Positions 1-8,722 of a stretch of 64,000 nucleotides of DNA are shown one piece after another. The notes under the pieces were generated by a model that made no database searches, had not been told where the DNA came from, and worked only from the letters and a program-made list of their open reading frames with translations. Both the position numbers and the translations under genes were made by a program. The stretch is from Pseudopontixanthobacter vadosimaris (lineage in GTDB: Bacteria; Pseudomonadota; Alphaproteobacteria; Sphingomonadales; Sphingomonadaceae), in the NCBI RefSeq assembly GCF_012979275.1, contig NZ_JABASZ010000037.1:124001-188000 (forward strand), read 5' to 3'. The first letter of the stretch is position 1; each line of letters opens with the position of its first letter.

Positions 1-209
1 TGTTCGAACTGCGGCTGTAACGAACACTACATTCGCTCGCAGGCACCTGACCGGAGGCAATTCCCAGTTCACTCCGAACCTGTTAAGGCGGCTGTGATGA
101 CCGACGCTGCGACCCTGCTGCGACTTCGCTGCCATCCGGCGGCAAGGCTCCGGCCGCAGCAGATGTGCCCCTGCCCTGATCCTTCCGAACCAGAGAACGG
201 CCCCCACCC

Positions 210-1343
210 ATGAATGCCATCCGCCCCTGGCGCACCATCGAGCGCCGCAAGAGCCGCCAGATCATGGTCGGCAACACGCCCGTCGGCGGCGATGCTCCCA
301 TTACCGTTCAGACGATGACCAACACGCTGACATCCGATGCGCGCGCGACAATCGACCAGATTCGCCGGTGCGAGGAAGCGGGGGCGGACATCATCCGCGT
401 CTCCTGCCCCGATCGGGAAAGCACGGCAGCCTTCGGCAAGATCGTCAGGGCCGCGCGCGTGCCGCTGGTCGCCGATATCCATTTTCATTACAAGCGCGCG
501 CTGGAGGCTGCCGATGCCGGTGCCGCCTGCCTCCGCATCAACCCCGGAAATATCGGCAGCAGCGAACGGGTGGCAGAAGTCGTCCGTGCCGCAAAGGCGA
601 ATGGCTGCGCGATCCGTATCGGGGTGAATGCCGGCAGCCTCGAACGTGACCTGCTGGAAAAATATGGCGAACCCTGCCCCGAAGCGCTGGTCGAAAGCGC
701 GATGGATCATATCAAGCTGCTGCAGGATCATGACTTCCACGAATATAAGGTCGCGGTGAAGGCCAGCGACGTGTTCCTGGCCGTAGCCGCCTATCAGGGC
801 CTGGCCGATGCCGTCGACTGCCCGCTGCATCTCGGCATCACGGAGGCAGGCGGGTTGATCGGCGGCACGGTCAAGAGCAGCATCGGCCTCGGCAATTTGC
901 TCTGGTCGGGTATCGGCGACACCATCCGCGTGTCCTTGTCAGCGGAACCGGAAGAGGAAATTCGCGTCGGTTTCGAGATGCTGAAGGCGCTGGGCCTGCG
1001 CACCCGCGGCGTGCGGGTGGTATCCTGCCCCTCCTGCGCGCGGCAGGGTTTCGATGTCATCCGCACCGTCCAGGCGCTGGAGGAGCGGTTGCAGCACATC
1101 AAGACGCCGCTGTCGCTGTCCGTCCTCGGCTGTGTGGTCAACGGCCCCGGCGAGGCGCGCGAGACCGATATCGGCATCACCGGCGGCGGCGCGGGCAAGC
1201 ACATGGTCTATCTGTCGGGCGTGACCGACCATCATGTGCAGAGCGCCGACATGCTCGACCACATCGTCGATCTGGTCGAGGCGAAGGCTGCCGAGATCGA
1301 GGATTCGATGAATGATGCCGGGCGGTTGGCGGCGGCGGAATAG
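210..1343 (+). CDS. ispG: 4-hydroxy-3-methylbut-2-enyl diphosphate synthase (GcpE/IspG)
   Basis: IspG converts methylerythritol cyclodiphosphate to HMBPP, the penultimate step of the non-mevalonate isoprenoid pathway in the cytoplasm. The 377-residue protein matches the usual length of the short bacterial form. The N-terminal TIM-barrel part carries the VADIHFHY motif and the C-terminal part carries the Fe-S ligands: SCPSCARQG (two Cys) and [11 protein letters not shown] (third Cys plus the Glu ligand). The ATG at 210 gives the normal N-terminus. The next gene starts 2 bp after the stop and is probably co-transcribed. The 209 bp before the gene hold no convincing gene. Confidence 0.97.
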   Translation: MNAIRPWRTIERRKSRQIMVGNTPVGGDAPITVQTMTNTLTSDARATIDQIRRCEEAGADIIRVSCPDRESTAAFGKIVRAARVPLVADIHFHYKRALEAADAGAACLRINPGNIGSSERVAEVVRAAKANGCAIRIGVNAGSLERDLLEKYGEPCPEALVESAMDHIKLLQDHDFHEYKVAVKASDVFLAVAAYQGLADAVDCPLHLGITEAGGLIGGTVKSSIGLGNLLWSGIGDTIRVSLSAEPEEEIRVGFEMLKALGLRTRGVRVVSCPSCARQGFDVIRTVQALEERLQHIKTPLSLSVLGCVVNGPGEARETDIGITGGGAGKHMVYLSGVTDHHVQSADMLDHIVDLVEAKAAEIEDSMNDAGRLAAAE

Positions 1344-1345
1344 GC

Positions 1346-2095
1346 GTGGTGCGGCAGCTTCTCGCCCGCTTCGGCTCCGTGCTGCGAGACGGGTTCCGTA
1401 TCTGGTGGCTGGCGCCGCTGGTCCCGGCGCTGGTTGCCGTGCCCGAAGCGATCCAGCATGTCGTCGAGATCAGGATCGGGATGTTCGAAAGCCGCGAAGC
1501 CTTCAACCTGCTGGCGGGCGATCCCCGGCGCATGGCCTGGGGCTATCCCAAGGTGGCCGGAGTGCTGCTCGCCATCCTTGCCACCGTTCGCTTTCTGGGA
1601 ACGCGGAACCGCAAGGACGCATGGTGGGATTTGCGCGATGTTGCCTGGAAGAACCTGCTGTACGCGGTTGTCCTGATTGCCGCTTCGATCGTTCCCGGCT
1701 TGCTGCTGGAAGGCAGCATGGGTGCGGATGCGGCCGAGTGGGTGCACAGAGCCTTTTCGCTCGCCATTCTGCCGCTGCTGCCCCTCATGGTTCTGGCCCT
1801 TGCCGGTGATAGCAAGCTGAGCTTGCGCCGCGCCTATCGCTTGCCGGGATGGGTCGCATCGCTGCGCCTGCTCGTTTTCGTGGCGATCGTCTGGGTGCCG
1901 CTGCAAAGGTGGCACGGGCTGAACCATACATGGGCGCTGGGCGCGCCGGATGTCGCCGTATGGGCGCTGATGACGCTCGACGTAATCGTCGTCGGGGTGC
2001 TCGCGACGATGGCAGGCAGCGCGATGTGGCACGGTGCCCGCCCTGTCGTACCCGATGCCGGAGCGAACAGCCCGCACGCTCCCGCTGCCGCCTGA
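1346..2095 (+). CDS. Hypothetical multi-pass membrane protein
   Basis: I do not recognise a named family. The 249-residue product has about five or six hydrophobic segments, for example WLAPLVPALVAVP near residue 20, a stretch around 110-125 ending in SIVPGLLLEG, one around 140-155, and two more around 175-190 and 205-220, with basic loops between them. It is therefore an inner-membrane protein, perhaps of the YciC/DUF-type bacterial membrane families. The GTG start at 1346 lies 2 bp after the ispG stop, and the 3' end overlaps the next gene, so it sits inside a tight co-directional run. No catalytic motif is visible. Confidence 0.75.
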   Translation: MVRQLLARFGSVLRDGFRIWWLAPLVPALVAVPEAIQHVVEIRIGMFESREAFNLLAGDPRRMAWGYPKVAGVLLAILATVRFLGTRNRKDAWWDLRDVAWKNLLYAVVLIAASIVPGLLLEGSMGADAAEWVHRAFSLAILPLLPLMVLALAGDSKLSLRRAYRLPGWVASLRLLVFVAIVWVPLQRWHGLNHTWALGAPDVAVWALMTLDVIVVGVLATMAGSAMWHGARPVVPDAGANSPHAPAAA

Positions 2096-3038
2096 CGCAA
2101 CCTTGCTCCACGTCGTTCACCATGCCGATTACATGGCGCCGCCGCCCGAGAGCGGCACGTTCAAATTCGACAAATATGCGCTGGTGATGGTGGCGCTGCG
2201 CGAAAGCGGCTACCCCATCACCGAACATGCGCCGCCGCCCTGCCCGCGTAAATGGCTCGAAGCGGTGCATGACCCCGAATATGTCGACCAGGTTTTCACC
2301 GCGACCGTTCCGCGGGACAAGGAACGCCGCATCGGCTTTCCCGTGACGCCGCGCATCGCCTCGCGCGTGCGGCATACGAATGGCGGTACCTGGATGGCGG
2401 CGCAGCTTGCCATGCAGCATGGCTATGCCGCGAACAGCGCCGCCGGCAGCCATCATGCGCTGCATGATACCGGGGCGGGATATTGCGTGTTCAACGATCT
2501 GGCAGTCAATGCCAACCGCCTGATTGCCGAAGGTGCGGCGGACCGGGTGCTGATCGTCGATCTGGATGTGCATCAGGGCGATGGCACCGCCAGCCTGATG
2601 GCGGGCCGGGCCGATGTATTCACCTTTTCCATGCACGCGGCCAAGAATTTCCCCGTCCGCAAAGCGCGCAGCGGGCTGGATGTCGAACTGGCCGACGGCA
2701 CCGGAGACGAGGCTTACCTCGCCGAACTGGCGCGGCATCTGCCGGTGCTGATCGACGGATTCCGCCCCGATATCGTGCTGTATCAGGCCGGTGTCGATCC
2801 GCACCGGGACGATCGCCTCGGCCGGCTGAACCTAAGCGATGACGGTCTGGCCCGGCGGGACACTTACGTAGTGAGCGAAGTGCGCCGGCGCGGCCTGCCA
2901 GTGGCCAGTGCACTGGGCGGCGGATATGGTGCCGACCAGCAGATCGTCGCGGGGCGTCATGCGGCATCGATGCTGACCATGGCGCGGGAGAACACCCGGT
3001 ATCCGCAGCCTGAAGCTTCACGCTCTGCGGCAGGATGA
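2055..3038 (+). CDS. Histone deacetylase family (AcuC/HDAC-like) protein
   Basis: This is a Zn-dependent deacetylase of the arginase/HDAC fold. In bacteria these act on acetylated small molecules such as polyamines, or on acetyl-lysine proteins; the true substrate here is unknown. The catalytic set is visible: the tandem His in GSHHALHD, the metal ligands in DLDVHQGDGT, an Asp in YQAGVDPHRDDRLG, and the GGGY loop that follows. Length is about 327 residues, normal for class II-like bacterial members. The ATG at 2055 was chosen because an HDAC N-terminus (HHADYMAPPP) follows soon after; a GTG at 2034 in the same frame is also possible. Either start overlaps the preceding membrane-protein gene by tens of bases. 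Confidence 0.9.
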   Translation: MPERTARTLPLPPDATLLHVVHHADYMAPPPESGTFKFDKYALVMVALRESGYPITEHAPPPCPRKWLEAVHDPEYVDQVFTATVPRDKERRIGFPVTPRIASRVRHTNGGTWMAAQLAMQHGYAANSAAGSHHALHDTGAGYCVFNDLAVNANRLIAEGAADRVLIVDLDVHQGDGTASLMAGRADVFTFSMHAAKNFPVRKARSGLDVELADGTGDEAYLAELARHLPVLIDGFRPDIVLYQAGVDPHRDDRLGRLNLSDDGLARRDTYVVSEVRRRGLPVASALGGGYGADQQIVAGRHAASMLTMARENTRYPQPEASRSAAG

Positions 3039-3108
3039 CTGTGCCCTGCGACGATGCCGCGAATTACATTCACGACAGGTTAGGCGCCTTGCTGCTATGG
3101 GTGCGCGT

Positions 3109-3732
3109 ATGAATAGACGTGACCTCCTGAAGGCGGGCATGGTGGCTGGGGCGGCAATGGCCTTCCCCGCGCGCCTTCCGGCCAGCCCCATCGCCCTGAA
3201 TTTGCGCGACCGACAGTTGATGGAGATCGCCCGGCGCGAGATCGCGCGCGCGCCTGCGGACGTCCTGTGGCACCGCGACCGGGTGGCTATCGCGGATTTC
3301 GCGCTTCATTCGTCCATTCCGCGCTTCCATTTCGTCAATCTGGAAAACGGGATCGTTGAGTCGCATCTGGTCAGCCATGGCACCGGATCCGATCCGGAGC
3401 ATGACGGCTTTCTCAACCTGTTCTCCAATGTCGAAGGCAGCAATGCGACCAGCAGCGGCGCCTTTGCCACCCGCAACTGGTATTCGGGCCGCTATGGCAC
3501 ATCCGTCCGTCTGCTGGGGCTGGATTCCACCAATTACAACGCCCTCGACCGGGCTATCGTGATGCATCGGGCCGATTATGCCGAACCCGAACATGTTGCG
3601 CGCTGGGGCCGACTGGGCAGGTCGAACGGCTGCTTCGCGATGGGCGAGGCGGATTTCAAGAAGGCGCTGGTGCAGGTGGCTGGCGGCCGCCTGATCTTTG
3701 CGGACCGGCTGAACCTGCCGCCGCCGGACTGA
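3109..3732 (+). CDS. Murein L,D-transpeptidase catalytic-domain protein (YkuD_2 type), Tat-like signal
   Basis: About 207 residues. The N-terminus (MNRRDLLKAGMVAGAA) is a twin-arginine-like export signal, so the enzyme probably works in the periplasm on peptidoglycan. The C-terminal half carries the Cys signature GRSNGCFAM and an upstream conserved His (VMHRADY), the pattern of the YkuD_2 group of small L,D-transpeptidase/carboxypeptidase-like proteins. The ATG at 3109 is preferred over one at 3097 because it puts the RR pair at the N-terminus. It converges on the larger L,D-transpeptidase gene and shares a bidirectional terminator with it, so two cell-wall cross-linking genes sit tail to tail. 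Confidence 0.85.
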   Translation: MNRRDLLKAGMVAGAAMAFPARLPASPIALNLRDRQLMEIARREIARAPADVLWHRDRVAIADFALHSSIPRFHFVNLENGIVESHLVSHGTGSDPEHDGFLNLFSNVEGSNATSSGAFATRNWYSGRYGTSVRLLGLDSTNYNALDRAIVMHRADYAEPEHVARWGRLGRSNGCFAMGEADFKKALVQVAGGRLIFADRLNLPPPD

Positions 3733-3757
3733 CCGTCACCGTCTTTGCACCGCATGG

Positions 3758-3795
3758 AAATGGCGCGGAAACCTGCCGGTCTCCGCGCCATTTTT
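3758..3795. terminator. Bidirectional intrinsic terminator between two convergent L,D-transpeptidase genes
   Basis: A 12 bp perfect stem (AAATGGCGCGGA at 3758-3769 with TCCGCGCCATTT at 3782-3793) has a 12 nt loop. T runs leave on the plus side and A runs precede it, so it can stop transcription from both directions. Confidence 0.85.
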
Positions 3796-3810
3796 CGCGT
3801 TTGCTGTCAG

Positions 3811-5235
3811 TCAGGCACCCGGCGCTTCCAGCGGCACCACTTCTTCGTCCGTCACGCGGGCGCGGTTGGCGATGCGCGGCTTGTCCAGCGCGGCGAGGAC
3901 TGGCGCGTCGCGGTCGTAAATATCGTCGAAGGTCGCCAGCTTGCCGTCAATGTCGCGGGCCATGGTGAAATAGGTGATGTAGACAGGCATCGTCTTGTCG
4001 AACCCGACGCGCGTGTATTTGCCCGACGTGTTATGCTCCACGCCTTCTTCTGCAGACAGGCCCGCCTGCAGAATAGCCATGGTGATCGCCAGTTCGCTGG
4101 CGCGTTCGGTGCGGATGCAGCCATGGCTCAGCGCGCGATTGGCCTGCGAGAACAGATTGCGATTGGGGGTGTCGTGCAAAAAGATCGCATGCTCGTTCGG
4201 CATATCCAGCTTCATCCGCCCCAGCGAATTGGTCGGCCCGGGCTGCTGCACCACGCTGATCCAGCCATTCTCCCCCTTGGTGGCGACATAGCCGGCGCGC
4301 TTCGCCCACGCCGGATTGTTCAGCACTTTCGCGCCCAGCCCCTCGCCCTTCACGATGCTTTGCGGCACCGTCCAGTTCGGGTTGAAGATCACGCCCTCGA
4401 CGCTTTCCGCCAGCTGCGGGGTCGCGGTACGGCCCGGCTTGCCGACGATCGTGCGATAAGTGCTGATGATCTTGTCGTTCACCGTCAGGCGGAGTTGATA
4501 TTCCGGCACATTGGTTATCAGATATTGCCCGCCAAGATCGCGGCCGAGCCAGCGCCAGCGATCCATATTGGCGCGGATCAGCTTGCGGCGCTTGCTATCG
4601 GACTTGGGCGTCCTGGCCAGTTCGGCTCTCAGCACGCCATAGTCGGGGTGCAGCGGCGCAACTGATTTCAGCGCCGCAGCGATATCGCCGCTGTCCAAAG
4701 CCTGCTGCATGATATCCGCGGTGCGGTAGCGGTCGGGATCCGGATCGACGACGAACCACTGGCGGCGCGATTCCATGGGCGTGCGTCCGTCCCGCATGTC
4801 CTCGATCAGGTAAGTGAAACTGCGACTTGCGATTTCGTTCAGGCCAGCGCCCGCACCGGCGGAGATCGCCGCCTGCAATTCTGCAAGGTGATAGTCGCGC
4901 GGGTCGAGACCTTCCGATCCTATGTCCTCGATCACCTTAACCAATGCGCCGGCCTGTGCCACGGTCCAGGTCTGCACGGCAGGGGTGACGGGCTGGACGA
5001 CCTCATTGTTCTCGACGAACAGGGGCGTAGTTCCCACAGGCGTGCCGGCGGGAGGAGCAATCGCAGGCGTAATCGTCCGCTGGTCTCCTGCCTGCGGCTG
5101 GGCCGCGGCAGCGGGACGTTCGCCCGGCAATATGGCAGCCGGCGCTCCCCGTGCCGTCTGTGCCGAGACGGCCTGCGGCATGGCGGAGAAAATAGCGGCC
5201 GAAGCCAGAAGGCCCCATTGAAACGATCTGTTCAT
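3811..5235 (-). CDS. L,D-transpeptidase (YcbB/LdtD-like), exported
   Basis: About 474 residues. An N-terminal signal peptide (QWGLLASAAIFSAMPQAVSA) is followed by a Pro/Ala-rich linker, a scaffold/peptidoglycan-binding-like region (residues about 110-230) and a YkuD catalytic domain. The domain shows a His in FLHDTPNRN and the signature SHGCIRTERA with the nucleophilic Cys. Enzymes of this group make 3-3 cross-links between meso-DAP residues in the periplasm. The start at 5235 (MNRSFQ) was chosen over an upstream ATG at 5289 because it has an AGAGG ribosome site 8 bp upstream and begins directly with the signal peptide. It ends facing the small L,D-transpeptidase gene. Confidence 0.92.
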   Translation of the reverse strand: MNRSFQWGLLASAAIFSAMPQAVSAQTARGAPAAILPGERPAAAAQPQAGDQRTITPAIAPPAGTPVGTTPLFVENNEVVQPVTPAVQTWTVAQAGALVKVIEDIGSEGLDPRDYHLAELQAAISAGAGAGLNEIASRSFTYLIEDMRDGRTPMESRRQWFVVDPDPDRYRTADIMQQALDSGDIAAALKSVAPLHPDYGVLRAELARTPKSDSKRRKLIRANMDRWRWLGRDLGGQYLITNVPEYQLRLTVNDKIISTYRTIVGKPGRTATPQLAESVEGVIFNPNWTVPQSIVKGEGLGAKVLNNPAWAKRAGYVATKGENGWISVVQQPGPTNSLGRMKLDMPNEHAIFLHDTPNRNLFSQANRALSHGCIRTERASELAITMAILQAGLSAEEGVEHNTSGKYTRVGFDKTMPVYITYFTMARDIDGKLATFDDIYDRDAPVLAALDKPRIANRARVTDEEVVPLEAPGA

Positions 5236-5399
5236 TGCATAAGCCTCTTGCGCTGATGGCGGCGCAGCGGCCGCGGCATAAGCGGCCATTCTAGCGCGAT
5301 GTTCTGCGCAGCACTATCCCCGAAGATGCCTTGCCACAGGCTGAATTGCTGCGGCCGAATTGCTGCAACCTGCCGGAAGATCGCGCTTCCTGGCCGCAT

Positions 5400-5600
5400 T
5401 CAGTCCGTCACCTGCACCGCTGCGGCGGGTTCCGTCCCATGATCCGCCCCATGATCCGCTGAAGTGAATGCTGCTGCGAAACAGGCGATGACCGCCAGCG
5501 AGGTGACTCCTATTCCTGCGCGCAGCCACCAGTCGCGCCGCGATGCGATCAGGTCTGTCGCACCGCTCCTGGCGCTGCTCTGGTCCGTCGAATGGTTCAC
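5400..5600 (-). CDS. Small hypothetical membrane protein (66 aa)
   Basis: The ORF starts with GTG at 5600 and encodes a hydrophilic N-terminus (Asp, Ser, Arg rich) followed by one hydrophobic segment (IGVTSLAVIACFAAAFTSA, residues about 30-48) and a His/Asp-rich tail. It would be a single-pass membrane or exported protein of unknown role. The start codon is preceded on the coding strand by long G runs, which may serve as the ribosome site. It lies between the L,D-transpeptidase gene and acnA. A longer ORF on another frame of the same strand has no protein-like character. Function cannot be assigned. Confidence 0.45.
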   Translation of the reverse strand: MNHSTDQSSARSGATDLIASRRDWWLRAGIGVTSLAVIACFAAAFTSADHGADHGTEPAAAVQVTD

Positions 5601-5604
5601 GATT

Positions 5605-5620
5605 CCCCCCCCCGCCCCCC
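5605..5620. repeat. C/G homopolymer tract (C9-G-C6)
   Basis: Nine C, one G and six C in a row lie immediately upstream of the GTG start of the small minus-strand ORF. On the coding strand this is a poly-G run at the ribosome-site distance. Tracts of this kind are prone to slippage in replication and in sequencing. Confidence 0.9.
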
Positions 5621-5876
5621 GGCTCTTCCTCCAAGCGCAGCCCCGCGCCCTGCGGTATTCTTCGGCATCTGCCGGCGCAACTCAAGATATTTCTGCCGAT
5701 CCCCTTGCAAATAGGGAAGAAACCGGCTGCGAGCCTCCGCCGCCTTGACGAAACGCGCTTTCTTGCGCAGTTGGACCGCAATTCGGTTTCATGCGTTCAT
5801 CCGGGTGAAACCTTTTGCCACTTTCCCTTTCGCGGCGGGTCGGCAGTTGAAATTCGCAAGCAAAGGACGCGCAAGC

Positions 5877-8552
5877 ATGACCATGGTCGGCAAGAATTCG
5901 CTCGATACACGCAGCACCATGACGGTGGGAGGCAAGGATTACGCCTATTACTCCCTCGCCAAGGCTTCGGAGACAATCGGCGATGTCTCGCGCTTGCCAT
6001 TTTCCATGAAGGTGCTGCTCGAAAACCTGCTGCGCTTCGAAGATGCCGGCCACACCGTCTCCGTCGAAGATATCCGCAAACTGGCCGACTGGCAGAAGAA
6101 CCCGAAGACCGGCAGCGAGATCCAGTATCGCCCGGCGCGTGTGCTGCTGCAGGATTTCACCGGCGTGCCCTGCGTCGTCGATCTGGCCGCCATGCGCGAT
6201 GCGATCAGCAATCTGGGCGGCGATACCGCCAAGATCAATCCGCAGGTGCCAGTCCATCTGGTGATCGACCACTCTGTCATGGTCGATGAATTCGGCCATC
6301 CGAAAGCCATGGAACAGAACATGGAGCTGGAATATCAGCGCAATGCGGAGCGCTACGATTTCCTCAAATGGGGCGCACGCAGCCTCGACGATTTCAAGGC
6401 CGTTCCTCCGGGCACCGGCATCTGCCACCAGGTGAACCTCGAGCATATCGGGCAATGCGTCTGGACGAGCGAGGATGAGGACGGCAACCTGGTCGCCTAT
6501 CCCGATACCTGCGTCGGCACCGACAGCCACACCACCATGATCAACGGGCTTGGCGTGCTTGGCTGGGGCGTTGGCGGGATCGAGGCCGAGGCCGCCATGC
6601 TGGGGCAGCCGATCTCCATGCTGGTCCCCGAGGTCGTGGGCTTCAAATTCACCGGCCGGCTGCGCGAAGGCGTGACTGCCACCGATTTGGTGCTGACGGC
6701 AACGCAGATGCTGCGCCAGCATGGCGTCGTCGGCCGCTTCGTCGAATATTTCGGCCCCGGCCTCGCCAGCCTCAGCCTCGCCGACCGCGCCACGCTGGCC
6801 AACATGTCGCCCGAATATGGCGCGACCTGCGGTTTCTTCGGAATCGACGACAAGACGCTCGACTATCTGCGCCTGACCGGCCGCGACGAAGACCAGATCG
6901 AACTGGTCGAGGCCTATGCCAAGGAACAGGGCTTCTGGCACGACGATGCCAACCCCGACCCTGTTTTCACCACCACGCTGGAGCTTGACCTCGATGCGGT
7001 CGTTCCTTCGCTTGCCGGGCCAAAACGCCCGCAGGACAAGGTCGTGCTTCCCGAAGTGGACGATCTGTTCAACAGCGACCTGCGCACGACCTACAAGAAG
7101 CTGGCGGCAGAGCGCGTTGATGTCGAAGGCCGCCCGCACGATATCGGCGATGGCGACGTGGTGATCGCGGCAATCACCAGCTGCACCAACACCTCGAACC
7201 CCGACGTGCTGATCGCCGCGGGCCTCGTCGCCCAGAAGGCGCGGGCGCGCGGCCTGAAGCCGAAGCCCTGGGTCAAGACCAGCCTGGCACCGGGATCGCA
7301 GGTGGTTACCGATTATCTGATCAAATCCGGCCTGCAGGACGATCTCGACGCCATGGGCTTCGGCCTGGTCGGCTATGGCTGCACCACCTGCATCGGCAAT
7401 TCGGGGCCGTTGGCGCCGCCCATCAGCGCCGCGATCAACAACAACAACATCGTTGCCGCCAGCGTACTGTCGGGCAACCGGAACTTTGAAGGCCGCGTCA
7501 GCCCCGACGTGCGCGCGAACTTCCTTGCCAGTCCGCCGCTGGTGGTGGCCTATGCGCTGAAGGGCACCGTTACCGAGGACATGATCGAAAGCCCGATCGG
7601 GCAGGATCAGGACGGGCAGGACGTGTTCCTGAAGGACATCTGGCCGAGCAACCAGGAAGTCGCCGATCTGCGCAACGCCAATATCGATCGCGGCATGTTC
7701 GAACGCCGTTACGCCGACGTCTACAAGGGCGACGAGCATTGGCAGGCCATCGACGTAACCGGATCCGACACCTATCAGTGGCGCCCCGGCAGCACCTATA
7801 TCGCCAACCCGCCCTATTTCGACGGAATGGAGATGACACCCGCGCCGATCACCGACATCGTCGATGCGAAGCCGCTCGCCGTGCTGGGCGATTCCGTCAC
7901 TACCGACCACATCAGCCCCGCCGGATCGATCAAGGCGGACAGCCCGGCAGGCGAATATCTGCTGGCCAATCAGGTCGCACGCGCGGATTTCAATTCCTAT
8001 GGCAGCCGCCGGGGCAACCATGAAGTGATGATGCGCGGCACCTTCGCCAATATCCGCATCAAGAACGAAATGGTTCCGGGTGTCGAAGGTGGCTACACCA
8101 CCTACAAGGGCGAACAGATGGCCATCTACGATGCCGCCATGAAGCACCGGGAGGACGGCACGCCGCTGGTCGTCGTAGCGGGCAAGGAATATGGTACCGG
8201 TTCCAGCCGAGACTGGGCGGCGAAGGGCACAATTCTGCTGGGCGTGCGTGCGGTGATCGTCGAAAGCTACGAGCGGATTCACCGGTCGAACCTGGTGGGA
8301 ATGGGCGTGCTGCCGCTGCAATTTGCAGAAGGGGAAAGCCGCACGACGCTTGGCCTCAGGGGCGACGACAGCTTCACCATTCGCGGCTTGGGCGATCTGT
8401 CGCCGGGCCAGGATGTCACCGTCGATGTGACGCGCGCCGATGGGGAAAGCTTCTCGTTCACGGCGAAGTGCCGGATCGATACGGCGAACGAAATGGATTA
8501 CTACCGGAATGGCGGTATCCTTCAATATGTGCTGCGCAAATTGGCCGCCTGA
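5877..8552 (+). CDS. acnA: Aconitate hydratase A
   Basis: AcnA interconverts citrate and isocitrate in the TCA cycle. The 891-residue length fits the AcnA/IRP group. The three [4Fe-4S] cluster cysteines are in SCTNTSNPD and GCTTCIGN. The substrate-binding regions [11 protein letters not shown] and the C-terminal swivel-domain motif [10 protein letters not shown] are present. The ATG at 5877 is chosen because AAAGGA lies 9 bp upstream and the protein then begins like other AcnA proteins ([12 protein letters not shown]). An open extension back to 5745 is probably not translated. A Rho-independent terminator follows at 8581. Confidence 0.97.
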   Translation: MTMVGKNSLDTRSTMTVGGKDYAYYSLAKASETIGDVSRLPFSMKVLLENLLRFEDAGHTVSVEDIRKLADWQKNPKTGSEIQYRPARVLLQDFTGVPCVVDLAAMRDAISNLGGDTAKINPQVPVHLVIDHSVMVDEFGHPKAMEQNMELEYQRNAERYDFLKWGARSLDDFKAVPPGTGICHQVNLEHIGQCVWTSEDEDGNLVAYPDTCVGTDSHTTMINGLGVLGWGVGGIEAEAAMLGQPISMLVPEVVGFKFTGRLREGVTATDLVLTATQMLRQHGVVGRFVEYFGPGLASLSLADRATLANMSPEYGATCGFFGIDDKTLDYLRLTGRDEDQIELVEAYAKEQGFWHDDANPDPVFTTTLELDLDAVVPSLAGPKRPQDKVVLPEVDDLFNSDLRTTYKKLAAERVDVEGRPHDIGDGDVVIAAITSCTNTSNPDVLIAAGLVAQKARARGLKPKPWVKTSLAPGSQVVTDYLIKSGLQDDLDAMGFGLVGYGCTTCIGNSGPLAPPISAAINNNNIVAASVLSGNRNFEGRVSPDVRANFLASPPLVVAYALKGTVTEDMIESPIGQDQDGQDVFLKDIWPSNQEVADLRNANIDRGMFERRYADVYKGDEHWQAIDVTGSDTYQWRPGSTYIANPPYFDGMEMTPAPITDIVDAKPLAVLGDSVTTDHISPAGSIKADSPAGEYLLANQVARADFNSYGSRRGNHEVMMRGTFANIRIKNEMVPGVEGGYTTYKGEQMAIYDAAMKHREDGTPLVVVAGKEYGTGSSRDWAAKGTILLGVRAVIVESYERIHRSNLVGMGVLPLQFAEGESRTTLGLRGDDSFTIRGLGDLSPGQDVTVDVTRADGESFSFTAKCRIDTANEMDYYRNGGILQYVLRKLAA

Positions 8553-8580
8553 GCGGGCGCCGCTGCATCGAACACGGGAA

Positions 8581-8604
8581 GGGCGGCCTGCGGGCCGCCC
8601 TTTT
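8581..8604 (+). terminator. Intrinsic terminator of acnA
   Basis: The hairpin GGGCGGCC-TGC-GGGCCGCCC followed by TTTT lies 28 bp after the acnA stop. Confidence 0.85.
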
Positions 8605-8668
8605 CGCTTACGGTTCGGAACCAGCGCCTGATCCTTACCCGGCGGAAGTGTTCAGGGGCGCAGCAAAA

Positions 8669-8693
8669 AGGCGGCTCGCACCGAGCCGCCTTT
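8669..8693. terminator. Bidirectional terminator between acnA and the surface-protein gene
   Basis: A perfect stem AAGGCGGCTCG / CGAGCCGCCTT with a 3 nt loop is flanked by A and T runs. It lies 30 bp beyond the stop of the minus-strand surface-protein gene and probably ends that transcript. Confidence 0.8.
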
Positions 8694-8722
8694 CCCATTT
8701 CACGATCGTCTGAAGACGCTGG

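Noticed and set aside
1-213. Open frame from the window start to TGA overlapping the ispG ATG
   Set aside because: The translation (many Cys, Pro, Arg, His) has no protein-like pattern or known motif, and a long minus-strand frame also crosses it. It may be leader DNA; the true upstream gene is outside the window.
5682-8525. 947-codon minus-strand frame over acnA
   Set aside because: It is the antisense shadow of a real, motif-complete aconitase gene in GC-rich DNA; its translation is His/Asp/Ala/Arg-rich without domains.
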